From Pseudomonas lijiangensis (GTDB taxonomy: Bacteria; Pseudomonadota; Gammaproteobacteria; Pseudomonadales; Pseudomonadaceae): DNA of 64,000 nt. The translations under genes and the position numbers were made by a program. The stretch spans positions 2,739,001-2,803,000 of the forward strand of contig NZ_CP076668.1 of the NCBI RefSeq assembly GCF_018968705.1, given 5' to 3'. Positions 19,454-28,792 of the stretch are shown here, in pieces. Each line of letters begins with the position of its first letter. Position 1 is the first letter of the stretch. The notes beneath the pieces are model-generated. The model saw nothing but the letters and a program-made list of their open reading frames with translations, was not told the origin of the DNA and searched no databases.

Positions 19454-22120
19454 CTACCAACTCACTCTGACCCCCAGATTCCCCCGCAAACCATCCAGGT
19501 CATTGTCATCCAGATTGCTGCTGTAATCGGCGCTGAGGTAAAGGCTGATCTCACGGGACAATCTGGCTGTCAGACCCACTCCCATATCCGCCGTGGTGGA
19601 CTTGTGTTCAGTCTTGATCCGGTCGCTGTAATCGAAGGTCAGGGTGTCCGAGCCGTCAAAGTTGTGCCACAGGTTGCCTTGCAAAAAGGGTTCGACCGGA
19701 ATGCCACGCACCTGATAGCGTCCTTCAAGTCGCCCGCCAAGGCGTGCGCTGGTGTAGGGCTGTGAGTCGAAGGCGACATGGGAAATGCCATCGTTCTGGC
19801 TATCAAGATCGATACGCTGGTGGATTACTTGCGCCTGGGGTTCGATGATCCAGTCCGGGTTCAGCTCAATGGGATAACCTGCCTCGACTGAAAGACTCAG
19901 GGCATCGCCTTCAGTGTCCATACGAATTCCCCGTTGCGAGCGCGTAGAGCCATCTACCCGCGTGCCCATCGCCACGGCATCCACATACCAGCCTTTCGGG
20001 TCGATCAGGGTCCAGTACAGGCCCAGGCTGTCGCCCTGGATTTTCAGTTTGCCGGTGCGGCGATCCTTGAAGCCTTCGGCAAAGCCTTTGACGTGGCCGT
20101 CCATGCGTGTGTGAGCCACGAACAGGCCGATCCGCTGGGTGCGCCCGTTGCCGGTTTGCAGCGCCAGCAAGTCGTGGCCGATCTGATAACCCTTGAGCGA
20201 TGCATCCAGGCTCGGGGCCACGGTGCCCGACCAGTCCTGCCTGAAGTCATTACCGAACAGGCGTGCCCAGCCGGCAGGTAACACGCCGGTTTCGGTCAGC
20301 AGGTTCTGGTCGCCCTGACGCTCATGGAAGGTGCCCAGTGAAGACAGGGCCAGTGTTGCGACCGCTGGCGTCACCACGGCGTAATTGGGAACTTCCAGGC
20401 GATACAGGGGAACCGGCGCAGCGCCACGTACCGGTTCGGGAAGCGGCGGGGTGCCCGGAGCCGGAACGGGCTGGGCGATTGCCGGTTGCACGGTTGGCGG
20501 TGTGGGATTTGTCGGTGTGGGGACTGGCGTTGGCGCAGGGGCTACAGGAGGTGTTGGAGGGGGGATGGGTGTGGGTGGCGCAGGAGGAGCGGGTGTCGAG
20601 GGTGGTGTCGGAGTGGGTGGCTCTGCGGCAGGCTCTTCGGGCACGGACATGGCCGCCAGAGGTGCGGAAATCACCGAAGAGCGCAGAAACCAGCTGTTCT
20701 CCGAGCCGGCAGTCGCGCCGCCTTTGAACAGGTAGTACTGATAGGCACCGACCGACAATGAGTTTTTCAGGGAGAAGGCCGAGTTATCGCTGGTTGCGCC
20801 GTTGGCGGCCTGTACCACCTCGATCCCGTTCTGCAGGGTCAAGGCCCCGGTGCCTCCCAGATTGCTGACGGCGATCTGAGTCGTACCGCTGATCGCTCCC
20901 CGGGAAACCACCAGCTTGTCACTGGGCGAGTTGTCACCGCCCAGCACCGATTGCAGCAACAGTTGTCCGTTGCTGCCCACGTAATTGCCATTGACCGTCA
21001 GTGTGTCACTGGCACTGCCGGTGCTCATGTCCAGAGTACCGGCGTTATTGAGTGTGACCAGGCCGCTGCTGGTAAAGGGCGAAATGCTGCCCGATACGGA
21101 TGTCAGGGTACTGCTGGCATCGACATTCATGACCCCGGTTCCGCTGACGCTGTCTCCCAGTGTGAAAATGCCTGCCAGATCCAGTTGTGAGCCGTTATCG
21201 AGATTGACCGTTTCCCAATTGGCATAGCGTTCGGGCTTGGCGGAGGTGGTTGCATCGAAGGTCAGCAGATCCGTGCCTGCGCCGCCATTGAGCAGAGGGT
21301 TCGGCCCCAGATGGTTTTCATCCAGATTGCGCAGTGTTGCGCTGTCATTGTCGCTTTCCATCAACACGCTGCCGCGTATGGAGCCGCCATTGAGCCAGGT
21401 GAACGTGTCATTGCCAAAGCTGGTGCGTATCCCGCCACGAATCTCGCCGCCACTGACGGTCACCCGGTCGTTGCCACCGCTGATGCTGATCAGCCCGCCA
21501 ATACTGCCGCCCGACACAATAATGGTGTCGCGGCCAAAGCCGGCCACCAGATTATTGACGATGGTTCCGCCCGACATGTCGAAGGTATTGTCATCCAGCT
21601 TCATATCCACGCGTCCGATACTGCCGCCGGTCATTTTTGCCAGGTCGCCATCCTCGAAAGCATTGCTGATCGTACCTCCCGTCATCAGGAAAGTGTCCAG
21701 GCCATCGCCCTGGGTCAAGGAGCGCATGGTGCCGCCACTCATTGCAAAGTCGTCGGGATCGAAGCTCTGGTTGACGTCTCCGGTAATGGTCCCGGCCGTG
21801 ATATTGAACTGATCGACACCGGCTCCCTGATTGAAGTTGCCGACGATACTGCCCGAGTTCATGTCGATCCTGTCCCTTCCCGCACCATAGGTGACGCTGC
21901 CGATAATCGACCCCGTACCTCCGGCCGGGAAGACCAGCGTGTTGTTGCCGCCGGGATTGGTCAAAGGGCCGCTGCTGCCGCTGTCGCAGATCTGTACATC
22001 GCTGCCGATGGTGGAAACGAGGTCGCAGGCGCCATGGGCGTGTGGAGAAGCAAGGGTCAGGACTGCCAGGGGAAGGATTTGCAGGGGGTAGCGCAGAGGA
22101 AACCGATGATTGATTCTCAT
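19454..22120 (-). CDS. Type Va autotransporter with beta-helical passenger
   Basis: 888 residues. A signal peptide of about 30 residues ends HAHGAC. The passenger (about 35-450) is made of spaced repeats of the kind GG.I.G....G.G.D.F.MSGGTI, giving a glycine/serine-rich right-handed beta-helix. From about 480 to 570 comes an extreme proline-rich linker (runs such as TPAPPAPPTPIPPPTPP). The last ~280 residues form the autotransporter beta-barrel, with LGVRVSW as the terminal strand and an aromatic last residue as the barrel assembly machinery prefers. The passenger is exported to the cell surface, and the linker should span the barrel or a surface layer. No protease motif was seen, so an adhesion or surface role is more likely. 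A transcription unit of its own, facing glgB. Confidence 0.9.
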   Translation of the reverse strand: MRINHRFPLRYPLQILPLAVLTLASPHAHGACDLVSTIGSDVQICDSGSSGPLTNPGGNNTLVFPAGGTGSIIGSVTYGAGRDRIDMNSGSIVGNFNQGAGVDQFNITAGTITGDVNQSFDPDDFAMSGGTMRSLTQGDGLDTFLMTGGTISNAFEDGDLAKMTGGSIGRVDMKLDDNTFDMSGGTIVNNLVAGFGRDTIIVSGGSIGGLISISGGNDRVTVSGGEIRGGIRTSFGNDTFTWLNGGSIRGSVLMESDNDSATLRNLDENHLGPNPLLNGGAGTDLLTFDATTSAKPERYANWETVNLDNGSQLDLAGIFTLGDSVSGTGVMNVDASSTLTSVSGSISPFTSSGLVTLNNAGTLDMSTGSASDTLTVNGNYVGSNGQLLLQSVLGGDNSPSDKLVVSRGAISGTTQIAVSNLGGTGALTLQNGIEVVQAANGATSDNSAFSLKNSLSVGAYQYYLFKGGATAGSENSWFLRSSVISAPLAAMSVPEEPAAEPPTPTPPSTPAPPAPPTPIPPPTPPVAPAPTPVPTPTNPTPPTVQPAIAQPVPAPGTPPLPEPVRGAAPVPLYRLEVPNYAVVTPAVATLALSSLGTFHERQGDQNLLTETGVLPAGWARLFGNDFRQDWSGTVAPSLDASLKGYQIGHDLLALQTGNGRTQRIGLFVAHTRMDGHVKGFAEGFKDRRTGKLKIQGDSLGLYWTLIDPKGWYVDAVAMGTRVDGSTRSQRGIRMDTEGDALSLSVEAGYPIELNPDWIIEPQAQVIHQRIDLDSQNDGISHVAFDSQPYTSARLGGRLEGRYQVRGIPVEPFLQGNLWHNFDGSDTLTFDYSDRIKTEHKSTTADMGVGLTARLSREISLYLSADYSSNLDDNDLDGLRGNLGVRVSW

Positions 22121-22313
22121 GACTGCTCTCTCTGGACACGTGGTCAGGGAGGCTGTTCATGGTTTCGCTACTGGCCTGTCCACCACGCAAGGGACGTCCA
22201 TGTAGGGTTTTTATCAGCCTGATCAATGGCTAACAGAGCTAAGTCAAGATCTGATTGTCAGGGTCGTCAATTAGTTGACCGACAGGTGGTGTCAGCTTTG
22301 TCTGCCTGCAGGC
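22121..22313. promoter_or_regulatory. Autotransporter upstream region
   Basis: 193 bases between the autotransporter start and the stop of the minus-strand MFS gene. AGAGAGAG before the ATG is the ribosome site. The segment around 22240-22275 (TCAGGGTCGTCAATTAGTTGACC) contains a short palindrome, GTCAATTAGTTGAC, that could bind a regulator. Promoter boxes were not assigned. Confidence 0.3.
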
Positions 22314-23519
22314 TCAGAGGGCTTTTTGAGGGCGGCGTGATAACCAGAACGTCAGCGCCAGGGCGATGATCGACAGCAAAGAGGCATAAAAGAAAATCCA
22401 GCCATAGCCCTGACCCAGAGCAATGAAGCCCATCACGGGTCCGGCAATTGCCAGTGCCAGGTCGAAGAACACCGCATAGGCGCTCAGGCCTGCGCCACGA
22501 CTGGTGGTGGGGACTTGCTTGATAGCCTCCACACCCAATGCCGGATACACCAGCGACAGCCCCAGGCCGGTCAGGCCCGCACCGGCCAGGGCAAAACCGG
22601 TGCTGGGCGAAAGCCACAGCATCACCAGGCCGACGGTTTCCACCGCCATGCACAGCATCGCCGCCGTGAAGCCGCCCAGGCGATTGATGGCGCCGATAAA
22701 GAGCAGTCGCGCAAGGATGAAGCACACCCCGAACATGCTCAGGCACCAGGCAGCGCCTTCCCAGCCACGGCTGATATAGAACAGGGTGATAAAGGTCGTC
22801 AGGGTGCCGTAGCCGATGGAAGAGAGTGTCAGCCCAAGGCCATAAGGCGCAATACGCCCGAACACCGACCAGTAGGGCAGGCGCTCGCCGGCAATCACCG
22901 GCACCGATGGCTTCTTGCGGATCATCACCAGTGCCAGGGCCGCCATGGCGATCAAGGCAATGCCCAGGCTGTTGAATCCTGTGTGATCGATCACTACGAC
23001 CCCGACTGGCGCGCCAATGGCAATGGCGCCATAGGACGCGATGCCATTCCAGGAGATCGAGCGCGCCGTATGTTCCGCGCCGACCTTGCCAATGCACCAA
23101 CTGATGGTGCCGACCCCGATCATGCCTTGGGAGACGCCGAGAAACAGACGCGCCACGATCAGAATCCACAGGCTGGCCAGCGGGATACTTTCCAGCAGCG
23201 TGGCGATCAGCGTCAGGACACCACTGATCGCTATCCCGCCCAGGCCAAGAACGATAGCGCGCTTGCTGCCCATATTGTCCGTCACCCGGCCGGCAAAAGG
23301 GCGGCTGAGGAGGGTGGCCAGGTATTGCGAGCCGATGGTCAGCCCGGCGACCACAGCGCTGAAGCCGAGCTGGTCATGCACATAGCCAGGCAGCACGGCA
23401 ATCGGTAGGCCGATGCACAGGAAGGCGATGAAGGTATAGAAAACGATGGAAACGATCTGCAGCGTGATCGTCATGGAACTGGGCTGCGCTGAAGGTTTTT
23501 GACTTGAGGCGGCAGGCAT
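22314..23519 (-). CDS. MFS transporter (YhhS/YfcJ-like sugar/drug exporter type)
   Basis: 401 residues with twelve predicted helices. The loop 2-3 motif of the major facilitator superfamily appears as GRVTDNMGSKRAIVLG (about residue 78). Sequence style and length match the YhhS/YfcJ subgroup, inner-membrane exporters annotated as arabinose or drug efflux. The substrate cannot be predicted. The start could be the ATG at 23519 or the one at 23474; neither has a strong ribosome site. It is divergent from the lactonase-like gene, with about 150 bases shared between them. Confidence 0.85.
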   Translation of the reverse strand: MPAASSQKPSAQPSSMTITLQIVSIVFYTFIAFLCIGLPIAVLPGYVHDQLGFSAVVAGLTIGSQYLATLLSRPFAGRVTDNMGSKRAIVLGLGGIAISGVLTLIATLLESIPLASLWILIVARLFLGVSQGMIGVGTISWCIGKVGAEHTARSISWNGIASYGAIAIGAPVGVVVIDHTGFNSLGIALIAMAALALVMIRKKPSVPVIAGERLPYWSVFGRIAPYGLGLTLSSIGYGTLTTFITLFYISRGWEGAAWCLSMFGVCFILARLLFIGAINRLGGFTAAMLCMAVETVGLVMLWLSPSTGFALAGAGLTGLGLSLVYPALGVEAIKQVPTTSRGAGLSAYAVFFDLALAIAGPVMGFIALGQGYGWIFFYASLLSIIALALTFWLSRRPQKAL

Positions 23520-23673
23520 CGGACTCGTTCGCTGGCAGGCGGTTGGAATGCAGTCATCATGGCCCGGTAACGGCTTAAATGAAAGCTTGCTAACAATCTG
23601 GTGGGGCGTATTGCTGTTATTCGTGACTAGTCATAGGATGACTGACCACAAACACAATAACAAAAGGTGCGGC

Positions 23674-24804
23674 ATGAAAAGAAATCTCCTGTTGGCGGCT
23701 GCGGTTTCCTGCTCGTTCGGTCTGTCTGCTCACGCAGCGACTTTCGCCTACATCTCCAGTCCTGCGGACGGGCTCATTTCCCAGTACCGGCTGGATGCGA
23801 AAAGCGGAGCACTGAACCTGGTCGAGCAGACCAAGGCGGGCGATCAGGTCAATCCCATGGCACTCTCTCCAGATGGCAAGACACTGTTTGCCGCCTTGCG
23901 CGCCAAGCCTTATCAGGTGGTCGGCTTTGGCGTCGAGCCCGGAACGGGGCATCTCAAGCAGATATCTCAGGGGCCGCTGGCCGAGAGCCTGGCTTACCTG
24001 TCCACTGACCGTAGCGGTCGGTTCCTGATGGGGGCGTCCTATGGCGGCGACTTGCTGAGTGTCCAGCCCATCGATGCCCAGCAGCGCCCAAGCGACAACA
24101 TTCAGACCTACAAGACCGGCCTGCATGCGCATTCGGTACGCACAGACCCAAGCAACCGCTTCGTGTATGCCGGTAACCTGGGCGTCGATCACGTCCTGCA
24201 ATACCGACTGGAAAAGGACGGCACACTTGCGCCGATAGGGACGGGCTACGTCACCGTCGCAGACAAGACCGGCCCACGCCATCTGGCTTTCTCGCCGGAC
24301 GGCAAATTCCTGTATGTGGTGGGAGAGATGAGCGGCACCGTGACCGGCTTTTCGATTGATGACAAGACTGGCGCGCTGACTCAGGTAGCTCAGGCTGCCG
24401 GTATCCCGGAACGCCTGAAACTCGCCCATGGCGAAGTGCGCGACGCCCGCAATAACGACCTCAAGGATGATCCGACTCCGCGCATCTGGGCGGCCGATAT
24501 CCGCATGGCGCCAGATGGCAAACTGCTGTTTATCAGCGAGCGTACGTCCAGCAGCGTATCGGCTTTCAAGGTCGAGCCTTCGACCGGCAAGCTGACCTAC
24601 CTTGAAAACTACGCGGTTCAGGAGAAGCAGCCACGCAATATCGCAGTCTCACCCGATGGGCACTGGTTGCTGGTGACGGGAGAGAAGAGCGAGGTCGTGG
24701 GCAGTTATTCGATTGGCGCAGAGGGCGCCTTGAAGCGAGTCAGCGAAGCACCGTCGGGTAAAGGTGCGCTGTGGATCGAGATGCTGGAGCAGCCTGGCAC
24801 GTAA
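23674..24804 (+). CDS. Periplasmic lactonase-family (YbhE-like) seven-bladed beta-propeller
   Basis: 376 residues from the ATG at 23674 (AAAGGTG upstream); the frame opens 42 codons earlier but the protein then lacks a signal peptide at its N-terminus. A clear Sec signal (MKRNLLLAAAVSCSFGLSAHA) is followed by repeated propeller blades, each with S(P/T)DG(K/R).(L/F) turns, as in 6-phosphogluconolactonase of the YbhE type and carboxymuconate cyclases. The signal peptide makes a periplasmic location likely, so cytosolic phosphogluconolactonase activity is improbable; hydrolysis of another lactone or a binding role fits better. Monocistronic. Confidence 0.88.
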   Translation: MKRNLLLAAAVSCSFGLSAHAATFAYISSPADGLISQYRLDAKSGALNLVEQTKAGDQVNPMALSPDGKTLFAALRAKPYQVVGFGVEPGTGHLKQISQGPLAESLAYLSTDRSGRFLMGASYGGDLLSVQPIDAQQRPSDNIQTYKTGLHAHSVRTDPSNRFVYAGNLGVDHVLQYRLEKDGTLAPIGTGYVTVADKTGPRHLAFSPDGKFLYVVGEMSGTVTGFSIDDKTGALTQVAQAAGIPERLKLAHGEVRDARNNDLKDDPTPRIWAADIRMAPDGKLLFISERTSSSVSAFKVEPSTGKLTYLENYAVQEKQPRNIAVSPDGHWLLVTGEKSEVVGSYSIGAEGALKRVSEAPSGKGALWIEMLEQPGT

Positions 24805-24838
24805 GACTGATGCCGTTCAGTTAATGCACAAACAACAC

Positions 24839-24931
24839 TTGTGGGAGGCAGCTTGCTGGCGAAAAAGCTGTGAAAACGACAGATATTCTGCGTTTGTACT
24901 CTGAAGTCGCCAGCAAGCTGCCTCCCACAAA
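24839..24931. repeat. Inverted repeat (REP subtype GTGGGAGGCAGCTTGC)
   Basis: Arms TTGTGGGAGGCAGCTTGCTG (24839-24858) and CAGCAAGCTGCCTCCCACAA (24912-24931) are perfect complements over 20 bases, with about 53 bases between. It lies between convergent genes (lactonase-like and ybiT) and probably ends both transcripts. Confidence 0.85.
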
Positions 24932-25012
24932 GTGATTTATTGACCTTGGATCGGCATTAACACGTAACGAATGAATCCGCCTCAAGGAGCGGACTCATTC
25001 GCGGCAGGCGTT

Positions 25013-26602
25013 TTAGATCACTACACCCTGGCTGCGCAGGTAGTCATCGTAGGTGCCGCTGAAGTCGATCACGCCGCTCGGGCTGAGTTCGATGATGCGG
25101 GTGGCCAGCGACGATACGAACTCACGGTCATGGCTGACGAAAATCAGCGTGCCCGGATAGTTTTCCAGCGCCAGGTTCAGGGCCTCGATGGATTCCATGT
25201 CCAGGTGGTTGGTCGGTTCGTCCATCACCAGCACGTTCGGCTTTTGCAGGATCAGCTTGCCGAACAGCATACGGCCTTGCTCACCACCGGAAATGACCTT
25301 GACCGACTTGAGGATCTCGTCGTTGGAGAACAGCATGCGGCCCAAGGTGCCACGAACCAGTTGTTCGCCGCCCTGAGTCCACTGGCCCATCCAGTCGAAC
25401 AGGGTGCAGTCGTCTTCGAAGTCGTGAGCGTGGTCCTGGGCGTAGTAGCCGATTTCCGCTGACTCGGTCCACTTGATCGAACCGGCATCCGGCGTCAGAT
25501 CGTTGACCAGAGTACGCAGCAAGGTGGTCTTACCGATACCGTTCGGGCCGATGATCGCAACGCGCTCGCCGGCTTCGACCGTGAAGCTGAAGTCCTTGAA
25601 CAGCGTGTTGCCATCGAATCCTTTGGCCATGTGCTCGACCACAACGGCCTGACGGTGCAGCTTCTTGGTCTGTTCGAAGCGGATGAACGGGCTGACACGG
25701 CTGGAAGGTTTGACCTCGGCCAGCTGGATCTTGTCGATCTGCTTGGCGCGGGACGTGGCCTGCTTGGCTTTCGAGGCGTTGGCCGAGAAGCGGCTGACGA
25801 ACGACTGCAGCTCGGAAATCTGTGCTTTCTTCTTGGCGTTGTCGGCCAGCAACTGCTCGCGGGACTGGGTCGCCACGGTCATGTACTCGTCGTAGTTGCC
25901 CGGGAACAGACGCAGCTCGCCGTAATCCAGGTCAGCCATGTGGGTGCACACGCTGTTCAGGAAGTGACGGTCGTGAGAGATGATGATCATCAGGCTGTTA
26001 CGCTGGGTCAGAACGTTTTCCAGCCAGCGAATGGTGTTGATGTCCAGGTGGTTGGTCGGTTCGTCGAGCAACAGCACTTCAGGATCGGAAAACAGCGCCT
26101 GAGCCAGCAGGACGCGCAGTTTCCAGCCCGGCGAAACTTCGCTCATCGGGCCATTGTGCTGCTCGATGCCGATACCCAGGCCCAGCAACAGCTCGCCGGC
26201 ACGGGACTCGGCGGTGTAGCCGTCCATTTCAGCGAATTCGGTTTCCAGCTCGGCAACGGCCATGCCGTCGTCTTCGGTCATTTCCGGCAGCGAGTAGATA
26301 CGGTCGCGCTCGGCCTTGACCTTCCACAGCTCTTCGTGACCCATGATCACGGTGTCCAGAACGGTGAATTCTTCGTAGGCGAACTGATCCTGGCGCAACT
26401 TACCCAGGCGCACATTCGGCTCCAGCATCACCTGCCCACCCGAAGGCTCCAGGTCACCGCCCAGAATCTTCATGAACGTGGATTTGCCGCAGCCGTTGGC
26501 ACCGATCAGGCCGTAACGGTTGCCGGCACCAAACTTGACCGAGACATTCTCGAACAAGGGTTTTGGGCCGAATTGCATGGTGATGTTAGCGGTGGAGATC
26601 AA
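25013..26602 (-). CDS. ybiT: ABC-F family ATPase YbiT
   Basis: 529 residues, near-identical in layout to E. coli YbiT. Two ABC domains (about 1-250 and 320-529) are joined by the ABC-F linker (about 240-310, [20 protein letters not shown]). Walker A motifs are GANGCGKST (34-42) and GPNGIGKTT; the signature ISGGEQGRM and two EPTNHLD Walker B regions are intact. There are no membrane helices. ABC-F proteins act on the ribosome, resolving stalled or non-productive states. The start is a TTG at 26602, with AGGTAAGG just upstream; it gives the same N-terminus as YbiT homologues ([12 protein letters not shown]). No neighbouring gene appears linked. Confidence 0.95.
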   Translation of the reverse strand: MISTANITMQFGPKPLFENVSVKFGAGNRYGLIGANGCGKSTFMKILGGDLEPSGGQVMLEPNVRLGKLRQDQFAYEEFTVLDTVIMGHEELWKVKAERDRIYSLPEMTEDDGMAVAELETEFAEMDGYTAESRAGELLLGLGIGIEQHNGPMSEVSPGWKLRVLLAQALFSDPEVLLLDEPTNHLDINTIRWLENVLTQRNSLMIIISHDRHFLNSVCTHMADLDYGELRLFPGNYDEYMTVATQSREQLLADNAKKKAQISELQSFVSRFSANASKAKQATSRAKQIDKIQLAEVKPSSRVSPFIRFEQTKKLHRQAVVVEHMAKGFDGNTLFKDFSFTVEAGERVAIIGPNGIGKTTLLRTLVNDLTPDAGSIKWTESAEIGYYAQDHAHDFEDDCTLFDWMGQWTQGGEQLVRGTLGRMLFSNDEILKSVKVISGGEQGRMLFGKLILQKPNVLVMDEPTNHLDMESIEALNLALENYPGTLIFVSHDREFVSSLATRIIELSPSGVIDFSGTYDDYLRSQGVVI

Positions 26603-26984
26603 TTGCCTTACCTATCAATAACTTGGGAAATGCCGATGTGAGCCGTACCCCATAGGGCGGCTCGCTCCAGTCGGAGCTTGAGTGGTTCCAGCGAGGCATA
26701 CGTCGATAGCAACCAGCCTGCCATGGGCGGGTTGCCGGAATATGAATGCGGGGTTCATGCCAGACTTTGGCGCGCATTGTCGCATAGGTGGGGCGGTAGT
26801 TGTACGGTGGTGGGTAATGAATGCGCGGCTTTCTTGTTGTCCACAGATGCATGAGTGCAGGTTAAAGGCTGTTCGGTGATGGCACTTTGATTTTTCTTGC
26901 ATCGCTTCTGACTGGTTTTCGCTTAGAATTTTCCCGACCGGTATTCGGTCAGGCCAATGACGGCGAAAAGGGGCGGGTATAGTG
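26603..26984. other. Intergenic region between ybiT and the lipoprotein
   Basis: 382 bases holding the divergent upstream regions. Near the lipoprotein are TTGCAT (about 26898) and TAGAAT (about 26925), spaced too widely for a textbook sigma-70 promoter. A small hairpin, GACCG-gtatt-CGGTC, lies at about 26936-26950, just after the probable start of transcription. No gene was found on either strand: the frames across 26586-26902 are short and lack ribosome sites. Confidence 0.3.
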
Positions 26985-27614
26985 ATGGGTTTTCGGATAG
27001 CGGCAATGGTAGTTGCACTGAGTTTGCTGACGGGCTGTGCAATGGGGCGCTCGGAAGTCGATGTGAAGTTTACTCCCCTCGAGGCAGCTCAGAAAACGGC
27101 GCCGGCCAATGGCAAGAAGGTTCTGATCAGTGCTGTCGATGAACGTGTTTTCAAAATCAATCCGCGCAGTGCTGATATCCCGTCATTGAAAGATGATGAA
27201 ATCACCGACAAATCCATCACTGAGCGTGCTGTTGGCCGCAAGCGTAATGGTTATGGAATGGCGATGGGCGATGTAGTGCTTCCCTCTGGTCGCACGGTGT
27301 CCCAATTGGTGAGCGAGGCCGTCTCTGATGCCTACAAGAATGCAGGTTATGAGGTCGTGACTGACAAGAGTGCCAAGGATGCCACTGCTGTAAACGTTCA
27401 TATCGTGGAGTTCTGGTCATGGTTCTCCCCAGGGTTTCTATCGATTGCGGTCAACAACAAGTCTCACCTGAGAATCGAAACCGCAGGGGCTCCGGATCTG
27501 GATGTGGTTACTCGCAAGAGCGAAAACATGCAGGCTGCGACCGAGTCCGACTGGAAAGAAATCACTGAATCCGGTCTCCAGGCAATTACACTCGAGACGA
27601 AAAAGCAGCTCTAG
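26985..27614 (+). CDS. Envelope lipoprotein of unknown function
   Basis: 209 residues from the ATG at 26985; the GTG three bases before is in frame but adds only one residue. The N-terminus MGFRIAAMVVALSLLTGC is a lipoprotein signal with lipobox LLTGC (Cys about residue 18). The mature part has a pattern of beta strands and helices (KKVLISAVDERVF, VSEAVSDAYKNAGYEV) like the YajG group of bacterial lipoproteins, which pair a conserved (I/V)..V.D.R motif with a later AL...L...G. That family link is tentative. It stands at the left edge of the AT-rich island, but its codon use still looks like the core genome. No operon partner is apparent. Confidence 0.75.
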   Translation: MGFRIAAMVVALSLLTGCAMGRSEVDVKFTPLEAAQKTAPANGKKVLISAVDERVFKINPRSADIPSLKDDEITDKSITERAVGRKRNGYGMAMGDVVLPSGRTVSQLVSEAVSDAYKNAGYEVVTDKSAKDATAVNVHIVEFWSWFSPGFLSIAVNNKSHLRIETAGAPDLDVVTRKSENMQAATESDWKEITESGLQAITLETKKQL

Positions 27615-28082
27615 ACATCTTTGATATTGGGGGGAGGCAGCAAGAGTGCTGTGGGGCGATATCGGTTCTAGGCGAAGATACGCTGCCTTCCTAAGCCAAT
27701 GAGGTAGGCTACGATTGATTGTGCCACCTTGAGCTTGCTATGAACCGATTGCTGGACAATTGCAAACTCCTTTGAAAATTATCTTGTGAGTATCTTCGGC
27801 TGGATCAGCCATCAGAATTGAGCGGGAAACCTGGGTGTCGGTAAATCTCACTCTCGCATCCAGGCCTACGCCAGTGGACGTCAAGACCGGTTGGCGCTGA
27901 CTTTTTCTTCCGACATAGCTGTCTCCGCCGGAGTGTATTGAAGGCCTAGCTGCTGAAACGTCGGCGAATTCAGGCGTTTTGCGTCGAAACTATAACAGTT
28001 ATCGCCCAAGCTGGGCTGGCTAATAGTGGCAAACTGGTCTATTTCTTGATGGAACGATACGCAGTTAGAAGGGAGGGGGGGG
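27615..28082. other. Left flank of the accessory island, with a possible gene remnant
   Basis: 468 bases. An imperfect inverted repeat (GGAGGCAGC near 27645, GCTGCCTTCC near 27682) follows the lipoprotein stop. A minus-strand open frame (27881-28096, 71 codons) encodes something like a protein C-terminus but has no ribosome site and no good start, and it overlaps the next gene's start. It may be the remnant of a lost gene. I found no attachment site or direct repeat matching the right flank. Confidence 0.3.
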
Positions 28083-28415
28083 ATGATTGGAGTCACTGAG
28101 CTGAAGGCTCATCACAAGCTGACCAACAAGGCGCTTGATATACATCGTCAATGGATTGATCTGAATGCCAATGAACTGCTGCCTCTGGCTGTTGCTCTGA
28201 AGGGGCTAGCGTTATCTGTCATTGATTTGTCTGGATCTGACTGGGATAGGAGGTCAAAGCTTCAAAATCACTTGTGCTGGCTTATCACTCGCTTGCAGCA
28301 AAATGACAAAGAAAGTTGCAAGTCGGATATAGATGATCTCATCTACATCGACCTTCCGGCTCTTGGGGCTCAATTAATGAGGCTTTTCGAGAGCGCTAGA
28401 CAGATCTCTAGATAA
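28083..28415 (+). CDS. Hypothetical 110-aa alpha-helical protein
   Basis: 110 residues, not recognised. The ATG follows a very strong purine ribosome site (GAAGGGAGGGGGG). The sequence is predicted largely helical, begins IGVTELKAHHKLTNKALDIHRQW, and contains several L...L...L spacings; it has no signal peptide or membrane helix. It opens the AT-rich block and is followed by about 380 non-coding bases before the helicase gene, so co-transcription is possible but not shown. It could be a small regulatory or antidote protein; that is a guess from position. Confidence 0.6.
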   Translation: MIGVTELKAHHKLTNKALDIHRQWIDLNANELLPLAVALKGLALSVIDLSGSDWDRRSKLQNHLCWLITRLQQNDKESCKSDIDDLIYIDLPALGAQLMRLFESARQISR

Positions 28416-28792
28416 ATCATGCTGCTACCTGAGTGGCTTTTGTGCTTTCTAATTTTATGCCAATAATTTGTATGGCTAGTCTCTGATTGTTTCGCATTTC
28501 CAACATTACTTGCTTTTTACGCGAGGCAGGGAGGGATTATAATTTATATCCATGAGCTTGCTATTGTGATATGAAAAAAACGCATGAATGTTGCGTGAGC
28601 GCCTCAGGTCTATCGTTGCGCCTGTAGGTTGAGTATGACAGCTATTTCTGAAATTTTGGCAATCAACTTGCTTCTGAGCTTGGAAAGCCTTTTGATAGCG
28701 TCTACGGAGTTGATCGCTGATGTGTTCAGCATTGGTAGGGCTTGAAGATTTTATTAGCCCGGCGCTAAATTGATTATGGATTTACGATCTTC
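28416..28792. promoter_or_regulatory. AT-rich upstream region of the helicase gene with a possible micro-ORF
   Basis: 377 bases, clearly AT-richer than the core. A TATAAT box at about 28535-28545 (GGATTATAATTTA) is the best sigma-70 -10 candidate in the island. A 36-codon frame at 28635-28745 encodes a leucine-rich peptide (AISEILAINLLLSLESLLIA) preceded by TAGGTTGAG. It may be a translated leader peptide or chance. Confidence 0.35.
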
